Origin: Pseudoalteromonas sp. MM1
Lineage (GTDB): Bacteria; Pseudomonadota; Gammaproteobacteria; Enterobacterales; Alteromonadaceae
Direction: 5' to 3'
DNA length: 64,000 nucleotides
Assembly: GCF_030296835.1 (NCBI RefSeq)
Contig: NZ_AP027922.1
Location: forward strand, 1,178,001-1,242,000
The translations under genes were made by a program, and so were the position numbers. The notes under the pieces were generated by a model. It was not told where the DNA came from, ran no database searches, and worked only from the letters and a program-made list of their open reading frames with translations. How positions within the stretch are numbered: position 1 is the first letter of the stretch; each line of letters begins with the position of its first letter. Shown piece by piece: positions 46,305-53,452 of the stretch.

Positions 46305-46882
46305 GGCCACTGAGTAAAGGCATTTATCGGTGGCCTTAGCATTTATAAAGGCGCACAGCTCAAAACTTCCATAGTGTTAATAGCGAACACGGTTTTAAAT
46401 CCCTCCTTTAAAGCGCTACACCTTAAAGTTAATTCGCCATTTGGCAACAAAATCCTATTTTTTTAATTTGCTATTAAAATTATTTATAAATATTTTTAAA
46501 ATAATTTAAAAGTGTATTATTTTCAGTGTTTTAGGTTTTTAAAGTTCGCCCTTGTAACCTCATTTATTTTTCTGTTCAGATTCAGTTTATTCTCAAAACC
46601 ATCAAATTTGTACTTTTAGATAGCTGCTCCCCTAAATGTGTCTTTTTAATTATTTATAAGTAACTGATTTACTGTGTATATTTCAATTGGTGTAACGCGC
46701 TGTTGCTAAAGAGCAACAAAATTAGTTGGCCAAAAGGGCATGATTATTAATTTTAATGTTTAAGCTGTTGATTTTAAATGTTTAATTCAAGCTGGCATTG
46801 AAGTTGTAATACTAGGTTGTATTAAGCAAAACGTGATCAAGGCCATATGGCTAAATCACCTAACCCTATGAAGGATTTCATT
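46305..46882. other. Long AT-rich intergenic region before the EF-hand genes
   Basis: About 580 bp without a supported gene. A small hairpin GTTGCT-AAAG-AGCAAC lies near 46703-46718. It must contain the promoter for the EF-hand cluster, but no strong sigma70 match stood out. Confidence 0.4.
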
Positions 46883-47095
46883 ATGAAAAAGGCACAATCA
46901 ACATTGGTATTAATGGCTTTAGCCTCTTCATCAGCGGCTTTTGCAGTAACAGATTTTGACACACTCGATAAAGATGGCAGTGGCGCATTAAGCCCATTAG
47001 AAGCATCTGCTGATGCTGAACTAATGAGTCAGTTTACAAAACTTGATACTGACAAAAACGGTGAACTATCTAAGAGTGAGTTCGACAAAGCATAA
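46883..47095 (+). CDS. Small secreted EF-hand protein (copy 1)
   Basis: Protein of 70 residues with signal peptide MKKAQSTLVLMALASSSAAFA, then two EF-hand loops, DKDGSGALSPLE and DTDKNGELSKSE, with the Asp/Asn/Gly/Glu spacing of calcium-binding sites. The mature protein of about 49 residues is close to a bare pair of EF-hands. The ATG at 46883 with AAGGA is chosen. It is the paralogue of 47248-47460, and the two probably form an operon-like tandem array. Confidence 0.88.
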   Translation: MKKAQSTLVLMALASSSAAFAVTDFDTLDKDGSGALSPLEASADAELMSQFTKLDTDKNGELSKSEFDKA

Positions 47096-47117
47096 GTGAG
47101 TGCTTTGAGAAGTTAAC

Positions 47118-47213
47118 GCCCAGTGACACGTTAATTCTGAGTTGCCAAAGACAACCTAAGTAGGCAAGGGAGCTTACTATAAAGAATAACAAGGACAGTG
47201 TAATACACAGGGC
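47118..47213 (+). ncRNA. Structured RNA candidate, copy 1
   Basis: A conserved 61-nt core (47135-47195) matches 47489-47549 at 56 of 61 positions. It contains a hairpin AGTAGGC-AAGGGA-GCTTACT. An outer stem, GCCCaGTG (47118-47125) with CACaGGGC (47206-47213), encloses the core at the same relative place as a different-sequence stem in copy 2. It lies between the two EF-hand genes, 35 nt before the second start. Two GGA motifs (AAGGGA loop, ACAAGGA) could bind CsrA. Confidence 0.5.
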
Positions 47214-47247
47214 ACCCTATATATAACGTAGAGTGAAGGAGTATTTT

Positions 47248-47460
47248 ATGAAAACGTTAAATTCAATCCTGGCCGTAATGGCATTTGCATCATCTAGCAC
47301 TGCTTTTGCAGGTACCGACTTTGACACTTTAGATGTTGATGGCAATGGCGCAATTAGCCAAGCAGAAGCATCGGTAGATGCCGATTTAATGAAACAATTT
47401 ACGCAGTTGGATACTGATGGAAACAATGAGCTGTCGAAGGCTGAGTTTTCACAAGCGTAA
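47248..47460 (+). CDS. Small secreted EF-hand protein (copy 2)
   Basis: Protein of 70 residues, very similar to copy 1. Signal peptide MKTLNSILAVMAFASSSTAFA, then EF-hand loops DVDGNGAISQAE and DTDGNNELSKAE. The start at 47248 is preceded by GAAGGAG; the in-frame GTG at 47233 has none. It arose with copy 1 by tandem duplication. It is predicted to be a periplasmic or secreted calcium-binding protein, with no partner identified. Confidence 0.88.
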   Translation: MKTLNSILAVMAFASSSTAFAGTDFDTLDVDGNGAISQAEASVDADLMKQFTQLDTDGNNELSKAEFSQA

Positions 47461-47470
47461 ACAATTAATG

Positions 47471-47572
47471 CTCTGTGGTTTAGCTAAATTCTGAGTTGCC
47501 CAAGACAACCTAAATAGGCAAGGGAGCCTATTAAAAAGAATAACAAGGATGTGACTAGCAAGCACCACAGAG
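47471..47572 (+). ncRNA. Structured RNA candidate, copy 2
   Basis: Second copy of the 61-nt core (47489-47549), with hairpin AATAGGC-AAGGGA-GCCTATT. The outer stem is CTCTGTGGT (47471-47479) with ACCACAGAG (47564-47572). Compared with copy 1, one inner pair changes G-C to A-T, one changes G-T to G-C, and the outer stem differs in sequence yet still pairs. It precedes the gene at 47628. It contains ACAAGGATGT, a perfect match to the core of the CsrA SELEX consensus. Confidence 0.5.
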
Positions 47573-47627
47573 CAAATTTATACCAGCTAGGTTATTAGTT
47601 AGCTGCATTACGCTGAAGGATTACATT

Positions 47628-47825
47628 ATGAAAAAGCTAAAAACACTCTTAGTTGCTGCCACTGTGGTTTCATCGTCAATGGTATTAGCAAATGCTGAAT
47701 TAGAGCCATCTAAAAATAATAGTGCTGAGGTTAATCAACCTAGTGACGTACAAGCCGCTAAGCAGCATCTACCAGTAAGCGCGCAAAATGGCCTAACTGA
47801 AAACGATTTTTTTGAATATAAATAA
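47628..47825 (+). CDS. Small secreted protein of unknown function
   Basis: Protein of 65 residues. Signal peptide MKKLKTLLVAATVVSSSMVLA, then a polar mature part of about 44 residues (NAELEPSKNNSAEVNQPSDV..., ending ENDFFEYK). Family not recognised and no EF-hand present. AAGGA lies at proper spacing before the ATG. It is third in the EF-hand cluster and, like the second gene, is preceded by a copy of the structured RNA candidate, so joint regulation is plausible. Confidence 0.7.
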   Translation: MKKLKTLLVAATVVSSSMVLANAELEPSKNNSAEVNQPSDVQAAKQHLPVSAQNGLTENDFFEYK

Positions 47826-48205
47826 CCAGTTTCCCCTTATGGATCTCAGAAAAGGACTTCTTATTTCTTAACTACAAAGTTTGTATAAGTCGTAGTAAGT
47901 ATACTGACTCGGTATTGCTTTTTACCTAAATTTACAGCACGTTTTAAAGTTATCGTTAATCGTTTAGGTAGCAGTGGTGATAGCCTAATATCAGTTATAA
48001 AGTTTACCAAATCATACTCACAAAGCAGTTAAGTAACATTTACTTAGCTGCTTTTTTTGTGCGTGGCGCAGACATAACTGCTTTTTCACCAAGTAGGTGC
48101 AAATGAGCGTAAGTTAAAATTTTAAGCTTATGAATAGAAACACTTTTTATACTTGGTTTTAAACTTGCTTAGTTAATGCTATAGCAACTGAGTGAGTACA
48201 CAATT
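47826..48205. other. Intergenic region after the EF-hand cluster
   Basis: Holds one terminator (48022-48058) and otherwise no supported gene. The part after the terminator should contain the promoter of the membrane protein at 48206. Confidence 0.5.
48022..48058 (+). terminator. Terminator of the EF-hand cluster
   Basis: AAAGCAG-TTAAGTA-acat-TTACTTA-GCTGCTTT, a long hairpin with a single mismatch at its middle, followed by T residues. Confidence 0.85.
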
Positions 48206-49150
48206 ATGGCGCGAATGAGTTATATAAGTAGCGTTGAGCGCTACCATGAGTATGAGCATGTAATACACAGCTTGCTTGACTCTATTTTAATGAGTATGGA
48301 AGATGGGCTGAACAAAAATCGAGATACGCGTTTTTTAGTAAAGCAATATCCCTTTTTAGAGTTGCAATATTGTTTAAATGAATCTGGGCTTCAGCAAGGC
48401 AATAATGTGTGCTTTAAGCGTGCCTATAAAAAATTAGCAGAGCAAGGTAATCAGCAAGATTTAAGTGAGCGCCCTTACTTTTTACAATCTATACAAACCG
48501 ATACGGTGTGTTTTACCGATCCGTATATTTCTATCGCAACTAATCATTTATGTATTTCGGCTATTAAAGAGCTAAAAAAGCCAATTAACCAGCAGCATTA
48601 TTTAGTGTTAGACGTATGTTTAACCCAGTTAATTGAGTTTGTAATGGGAGACAGCGCGCGTGCCGGTATTTCGCCTTATTTTAAGGCGGGTTATGGGGTG
48701 ATTGTGGCGTGTTTATTTACTTTGGTACTTTTTTTACTGAGCATAGTATTTAACGATATATATGCATTATTAACCCATTTTGACTCAGCGTCTGATCCCC
48801 TCGAGCCTTTTAGCATTATTATATATATTACTTTAGCGCTAGCCGTATTTGATTTAGGAAAAACCATTCTCGAAGAAGAGATTTTAATGCACAAAGATAT
48901 ATTTAGGCACTCTTCTACACGGCGCACAATTACCCGATTTATATCTACCGTGCTCATTGCAATATCTATTGAGGCGCTATTAACCATGTTTAAAGCGGCG
49001 CTCGGGCAAGCTGAATACTTATTACCGGCTATTGCGATGATGCTTGCGGTGGTAGGGCTTTTAATAGCCTTGGCTATTTATGTGTATTTAGGCGCCAAAG
49101 CCGAAACCTTACTAATGCGGGCGCGCTCAAAATTAAAATCCTCCAAGTAG
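48206..49150 (+). CDS. Membrane protein with N-terminal PDC/Cache-like domain
   Basis: Protein of 314 residues. The first 150 residues are soluble and contain RPYFLQSIQTDTVCFTDPYISIATNHLCISAIKEL, which resembles ligand-binding PDC (Cache-like) domains. Four hydrophobic helices follow (about 163-185, 205-225, 245-265, 275-300). A basic C-terminal tail ends KLKSSK. No kinase, cyclase or methyl-accepting domain is attached, so the output is unknown. There is no signal peptide before the PDC-like part, which is odd for a domain usually outside the membrane. Confidence 0.7.
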   Translation: MARMSYISSVERYHEYEHVIHSLLDSILMSMEDGLNKNRDTRFLVKQYPFLELQYCLNESGLQQGNNVCFKRAYKKLAEQGNQQDLSERPYFLQSIQTDTVCFTDPYISIATNHLCISAIKELKKPINQQHYLVLDVCLTQLIEFVMGDSARAGISPYFKAGYGVIVACLFTLVLFLLSIVFNDIYALLTHFDSASDPLEPFSIIIYITLALAVFDLGKTILEEEILMHKDIFRHSSTRRTITRFISTVLIAISIEALLTMFKAALGQAEYLLPAIAMMLAVVGLLIALAIYVYLGAKAETLLMRARSKLKSSK

Positions 49151-49159
49151 GAGGATTTT
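49135..49159. terminator. Terminator overlapping the end of the PDC-like membrane protein
   Basis: AAAATCCTCC-AAGTA-GGAGGATTTT, with the TAG stop codon at the loop edge. It could stop transcription from both sides, since the M28 peptidase gene converges from the right. Confidence 0.75.
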
Positions 49160-49202
49160 AATGCAATTGGTATAATTGCTATTTAGCTTTAAACATTGCT
49201 TA

Positions 49203-50825
49203 CTAATGCGCCTTATCTTGCTCGCGCTTTGCTTTAAAGTCTGAGTCACTCGTCCATGTAGGCCAATCGCCATTGTTAGCAAGCTGTGTGGCTATATCAA
49301 CAATAAGCTCTATGTCTTGCTTTACGCCACCTAATGACCACTGCGGGGAGTAATCGTCGGCTTCTTTATGGTATTTATGCGCAATGTAATCAGGGTCGGT
49401 ATCGCCAAGGCTCATAAATAATAAACTAGGCACACCTTGCTTAGCTAAAGAAAAATGATCTGATCTAAAAAACAAACCGTTTTGCGGGCGAGGGTCTATT
49501 TTAACAACACGACCTTGTGCTTTTGCCGCGTTTGCTAGGTAGTTTTCTAGGGTGGATAAATCTTTACCGTATTGCAAAATGTAATCAGTGCCATCTAGCA
49601 CGTTCATTCCGTCAATATTTAACAGAGCGACCATTTGTTTAGTGGGCACAACGCCACCGGTTGCAAACTCTTGCGAGCCAATGAGGCCAGTCTCTTCAGC
49701 GGTAAAATTAGCAAATAAAATAGAGCGCTTAAACGGTGTTTGCTCATGGATTTGATTCATAATGCGGGCAATTTCAAGTGTGGCCGCTGTGCCAGAAGCA
49801 TTATCTACTGCGCCGTTATAAATTTTAGGGCCACTGTCGGTTTGCTTGGTACCAAAATGATCCCAATGAGCGCCTATTACCACGTACTCATTTGGGGCGT
49901 CGCTTCCTGTAATTTGCGCAACTACGTTATGTGATTTGGCATGCGATACTTCGTTTTTAAATGAAAGGTTGGCTGTTAAATTAAGCGCTGTGGCTTTAAA
50001 GTCATCCCTTAAAGCCTTTTGTTTTAAATTTTGATAGTTGAGCTGGGCTGCATTAAAAATTTTCTCAGTAGTATTAAGTGTTAGCCAGCCCATAACTGGG
50101 AGCTTAGAAGCGTTTAGGTTATTGTCCATTAGGGTGTATTTAGTCCCTGTGTTTGAACTTTCAACCACGCCCCAAGGGTAAGCTGCAGGGGCAGTTTCGT
50201 GCACAATAAATACCGCTTTGGCACCCTGGCGTGCGGCTTCTTCGTATTTGTAAGTCCAACGACCGTAGTAGGTCATAGCGTTACCTGTAAATAACGCATC
50301 GTTTTGTGTAGCAAAGCCAGGGTCGTTTACCAATACAATAACGGTTTTACCTTTAACATTAATGTTTTCATAATCGTTCCAATTGTATTCGGGGGCATTA
50401 ATACCGTAACCCACAAATACAATGTCAGAGTTTCGCACATCAATTAGTGGCTGTAATTGCTCTGTACGGGCGGTAAAATCTTTACCTGCTTTAAACTTTA
50501 AGTCGCCCACCTGTAATTGCATATTTTGATTAGCTGTGACCATGGCCATTTTTACTGGCTGTAAATACTTGCCATTATACGCCCCAGCTAAACCCATAGC
50601 TTCGTATTGCTCGCTCAAGTAACCCACGGTTTTTACTTCACCATGGGTAAGTGGGCCGCGCCCTTGAAAGTCATCAGAGGCAAGCGTTTTTATATGCTGT
50701 TTTACGTTATTTAGGCTAACGCCCGGGGTATTTTCTAAAGAAGAATGCTCGCTTGCAGGTTCAGAGCAACCAAAGAGAGCAACTAGCAAGCTTAAGCTAG
50801 CGCTTTTTAAAAGAGATGATGCCAT
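49203..50825 (-). CDS. M28-family metallopeptidase lipoprotein
   Basis: Protein of 540 residues. Lipoprotein signal MASSLLKSASLSLLVALFGC with Cys20. A protease-associated (PA) domain occupies the first half (VVGYGINAPEYNWNDYENINVKGKTV-like region). The M28 zinc aminopeptidase domain follows, with VIGAHWDHFG, GAVDNASGTAATLEIA, ANFTAEETGLIGSQEFA and FFRSDHFSLAKQGVPSL, giving His, Asp, Glu, Asp and His ligands. It should hydrolyse N-terminal residues from peptides in the envelope. Monocistronic. Confidence 0.93.
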   Translation of the reverse strand: MASSLLKSASLSLLVALFGCSEPASEHSSLENTPGVSLNNVKQHIKTLASDDFQGRGPLTHGEVKTVGYLSEQYEAMGLAGAYNGKYLQPVKMAMVTANQNMQLQVGDLKFKAGKDFTARTEQLQPLIDVRNSDIVFVGYGINAPEYNWNDYENINVKGKTVIVLVNDPGFATQNDALFTGNAMTYYGRWTYKYEEAARQGAKAVFIVHETAPAAYPWGVVESSNTGTKYTLMDNNLNASKLPVMGWLTLNTTEKIFNAAQLNYQNLKQKALRDDFKATALNLTANLSFKNEVSHAKSHNVVAQITGSDAPNEYVVIGAHWDHFGTKQTDSGPKIYNGAVDNASGTAATLEIARIMNQIHEQTPFKRSILFANFTAEETGLIGSQEFATGGVVPTKQMVALLNIDGMNVLDGTDYILQYGKDLSTLENYLANAAKAQGRVVKIDPRPQNGLFFRSDHFSLAKQGVPSLLFMSLGDTDPDYIAHKYHKEADDYSPQWSLGGVKQDIELIVDIATQLANNGDWPTWTSDSDFKAKREQDKAH

Positions 50826-50980
50826 AGTTTTCTGAATAGTTTTTAAAATTGGCTTTTAATATAAAGGATGCACTAATTTGAGTCGAATATTTATCACTTT
50901 GCCTGTTCTATTTTTGAAAAATTGAAAATATTTGGTGTGGGGTGTATAAATAATCAACAACAATAAATGGAGCACACACA

Positions 50981-51130
50981 ATGAACCAAACTAAAAAAAG
51001 CGGACTCTTATTCTTAGGCAGCGGCGGTGTATTTTTTGTAGCAGCTTTATTTGCTCAACAAGCTATGTTTTTTACCCTAGCGGCAGCCTTTGTTGTATTA
51101 GGAACGCTCACTATAAAAAAAGCGGCTTAA
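50981..51130 (+). CDS. Small two-helix membrane protein
   Basis: A 49-residue ORF with GGAG 9 nt before its ATG and a terminator overlapping its end. The sequence MNQTKKSGLLFLGSG starts a pair of hydrophobic helices (GVFFVAALFA; FFTLAAAFVVLGTLTI) and ends in Lys-Lys-Ala-Ala. The length, ribosome site and terminator support a real gene. Function unknown. Confidence 0.6.
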   Translation: MNQTKKSGLLFLGSGGVFFVAALFAQQAMFFTLAAAFVVLGTLTIKKAA

Positions 51131-51140
51131 TAGCCGCTTT
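51115..51140. terminator. Bidirectional terminator
   Basis: AAAAAAGCGGC-TTAATA-GCCGCTTT between two converging genes; it overlaps the stop codon of the small membrane protein. Confidence 0.8.
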
Positions 51141-51142
51141 AC

Positions 51143-52237
51143 TTATTTAGTAGGTTGTAACCACCACTGGGTGTTTATGGGGTTATCGCTTACGTTAAAT
51201 ATTTGCCCAAACTGTGGCGTACTTAATGCCACATTTTTAGCTGCGCTCGATGTTGTTACACGCTCAAGTGGATCTATCCAGCTATGAAATGCTAAATCAA
51301 ATGTACCGTTATGAATAGGCACCATAATTTTACCTTTCAGATCTAGGTGTGCTTGTACCGACTGCTCGGGTGTCATGTGAATATCGGCCCAATCTTTGTC
51401 GTAGGCACCGGTTTCAATAAGTGTTAAATCAAAAGGACCATACTTATTGCCAATTTCTTTAAAGCCTGCAAAGTAACCCGAGTCACCACTAAAATAAACA
51501 CTTTGTTGCGCGGTTTTAATTACCCACGAACCCCAAAGTGTGTTGTTTGCATCACTTAATCCACGTCCCGAAAAATGTTGAGTCGGGGTAAAGGCGACTA
51601 ATGCATGCTCGGTTTGTAGCTCTTGCCACCAGTTAAATGTGCTAATTTTACTTTCATTCACTCCCCACTTAACTAAATCACTATCTACACCAAGGGGTAC
51701 ATAAAACTCTTTAGTTTTTGCAGCCAGCTTTTTAATAGCTGATTTATCAAGGTGATCGTAATGGTTGTGCGAAATAAGCACTTTATCAATAGGTGGGAGT
51801 TCGCTAATACTTATAGGCAATTTAGAAAAGCGTTTTGGTCCTAAAAAAGAAAAAGGTGATGCGCGTTCACTAAATACCGGATCGAGTAACCAGTATTCAC
51901 CATGTACTTTTAAAAGCACGCTAGAGTGGCCAAGTTTAACTACATGTACAGTATCATTGTTCAAGTTATTAAGTACTTTTGCTGTTACGCTTTTAATTTC
52001 TATGGGCTCTTTAGGTGTAATATTGGTGCGTTTTTCTGTTATGTAACGCCCTAAAATCCCAAGTGTTTTTTTTAAGCTATTGGGTTCAACCTGTTTATGG
52101 TTATGAAATTTACCATTTTCGTAGTTATCTACATTAGGTGTTTCATTAACACCTTGCGCAACTATTTGTTTATTCACGCTACAACCCCCAAAAACAATGA
52201 TGGCTATGATCACAACGAACCATTTTATAAATGTCAT
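51143..52237 (-). CDS. Metallo-beta-lactamase-fold lipoprotein (NAPE-PLD/UlaG-like)
   Basis: Protein of 364 residues. Lipoprotein signal MTFIKWFVVIIAIIVFGGC (Cys19). Metallo-hydrolase motifs are VLISHNHYDHLD (HxHxDH), TQHFSGRG, VYFSGDSGYF and VPIHNGTFDL. The order and the GHSSVLLKVHGEYWLLDPVFS start resemble N-acyl-phosphatidylethanolamine phospholipase D-like enzymes. The substrate is unproven. It is divergent from a TetR regulator over 122 bp and probably controlled by it. Confidence 0.88.
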   Translation of the reverse strand: MTFIKWFVVIIAIIVFGGCSVNKQIVAQGVNETPNVDNYENGKFHNHKQVEPNSLKKTLGILGRYITEKRTNITPKEPIEIKSVTAKVLNNLNNDTVHVVKLGHSSVLLKVHGEYWLLDPVFSERASPFSFLGPKRFSKLPISISELPPIDKVLISHNHYDHLDKSAIKKLAAKTKEFYVPLGVDSDLVKWGVNESKISTFNWWQELQTEHALVAFTPTQHFSGRGLSDANNTLWGSWVIKTAQQSVYFSGDSGYFAGFKEIGNKYGPFDLTLIETGAYDKDWADIHMTPEQSVQAHLDLKGKIMVPIHNGTFDLAFHSWIDPLERVTTSSAAKNVALSTPQFGQIFNVSDNPINTQWWLQPTK

Positions 52238-52253
52238 CGTAAAACCTTAAAGT

Positions 52254-52272
52254 AAACTAATGAGTGTAGTTT
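52254..52272. promoter_or_regulatory. Possible TetR operator
   Basis: Dyad AAACTA-N7-TAGTTT. The block AGTAAACTA recurs exactly 40 bp away at 52291-52299, within the divergent region shared by the hydrolase and TetR genes. Confidence 0.4.
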
Positions 52273-52359
52273 TTCATTATTTTGATAAAAAGTAAACTAT
52301 GCAGTGCATTTTTTTATTGTTTAGTTAGAATGTAGCTATTAATAATTGCAGATCTCATT

Positions 52360-52953
52360 ATGAAATTATCAGAAAAAAAACGCATAGATATACTTCAAGC
52401 GACAGAGCAGTTGTTTTTTGAAAATGGTGTAGAGCACACTAGTATGGATCAAATTGCAGCTAAAGCAGGCGCCTCAAAACGTACTGTATATAATCATTTT
52501 GCAACTAAGGATGAGTTATTTGAAGCGATCCTGAACGATATGTTAGCTAAAATTAATTATGGAGAGATTATTCACTATAATGCCGATGAGTCGATTGAGC
52601 AGCAGCTTGTTACTATTGCTGAGCAAGAAGTAGCAATGCTTACCGAGCCTGATTTTTTACGACTAGCCAAAATTGCTTTTATGCAGATGCTACAACGCCC
52701 CGAATTAGCAAAGTCTTTAAGTAACAATAATATAGGGTGTATGACTTATTTAGAAGACTTTTTAAAGCAAGCAAAAACAGCAGGTGCTTTAAAGGGGGAT
52801 GAGCTAGATACAGCTGCTAAGCAGTTTGTTTATCAATTAAAGGCCTTTGTATTTTATCCACTACTTTATGGGTTTGAAACAGTAACAGAGCAGCAAAATA
52901 ATAAAGTTATTGAGCAAACAGTCAGCTTATTTTTGGCTAAGTATAAAGCTTAA
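52360..52953 (+). CDS. TetR-family transcriptional regulator
   Basis: Protein of 197 residues. The N-terminal helix-turn-helix is clear: ILQATEQLFFENGVEHTSMDQIAAKAGASKRTVYNHFATKDELF. The C-terminal ligand-binding domain is helical, with LRLAKIAFMQMLQRPELA and FVYQLKAFVFYPLLYGF, close to the AefR-like/TetR_C subgroup. It likely represses the divergent lipoprotein hydrolase and itself; the inducer is unknown. Confidence 0.92.
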   Translation: MKLSEKKRIDILQATEQLFFENGVEHTSMDQIAAKAGASKRTVYNHFATKDELFEAILNDMLAKINYGEIIHYNADESIEQQLVTIAEQEVAMLTEPDFLRLAKIAFMQMLQRPELAKSLSNNNIGCMTYLEDFLKQAKTAGALKGDELDTAAKQFVYQLKAFVFYPLLYGFETVTEQQNNKVIEQTVSLFLAKYKA

Positions 52954-52965
52954 TCTTAAGAGTAA

Positions 52966-52988
52966 AAAACCAGCAAAGAGCTGGTTTT
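52966..52988. terminator. Terminator between tetR and the RRM gene
   Basis: AAAACCAGC-AAAGA-GCTGGTTTT between two converging genes, probably working in both directions. Confidence 0.78.
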
Positions 52989-53011
52989 AATCATCTATAG
53001 CAAGTAGCTAA

Positions 53012-53251
53012 TTACTCATCTGCGTATTTTACGCGAATTTTGCTTTTATCAACGCTTAATTGGTTAAGTGCTTTAATAGCACTTCTACTTTCTATGTCGT
53101 TTGGCATTTCTACAAAGGCAAAACCTTTTGATAAACCAGTGTCTTTATCAAGCACTAGGTTACAGGTTGTTACTTTACCATGTGCTGCAAATAATGTGCG
53201 AAGGCCTTGCTCTGTGGTAGCGCGAGACAAATTACGAACTAATAATTTCAT
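53012..53251 (-). CDS. RRM-type RNA-binding protein
   Basis: A single RNA-recognition motif of 79 residues. RNP2 is LLVRNL at the start and RNP1 is KGFAFVEM near residue 43, with the usual beta-alpha-beta spacing. Such bare RRM proteins are common in marine gammaproteobacteria and cyanobacteria, where some are cold-induced. Target RNA unknown. Monocistronic. Confidence 0.92.
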   Translation of the reverse strand: MKLLVRNLSRATTEQGLRTLFAAHGKVTTCNLVLDKDTGLSKGFAFVEMPNDIESRSAIKALNQLSVDKSKIRVKYADE

Positions 53252-53452
53252 ATATAACCTAAATAAGGGGTTCGCTGAAGATTATCTCAAGTAACCTGGC
53301 TTTAACCTAATTTTATTTAAAGTTGTTTTTCACAAATAGCTCAGCTAACAAATATAAAACCATACTGGTAATAAAGATCTAGTTATTATAACAAATAATT
53401 GGTAAGTTATATTTTACTTTATTTACTTACCATTAACTTGAGTTGGTTGTTT

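Noticed and set aside
47118..47572. c-di-GMP (GEMM) or other known riboswitch at the EF-hand repeats
   Set aside because: The core lacks the GEMM tetraloop-receptor signatures and I could not match it to any other class by eye, so it is left as unknown.
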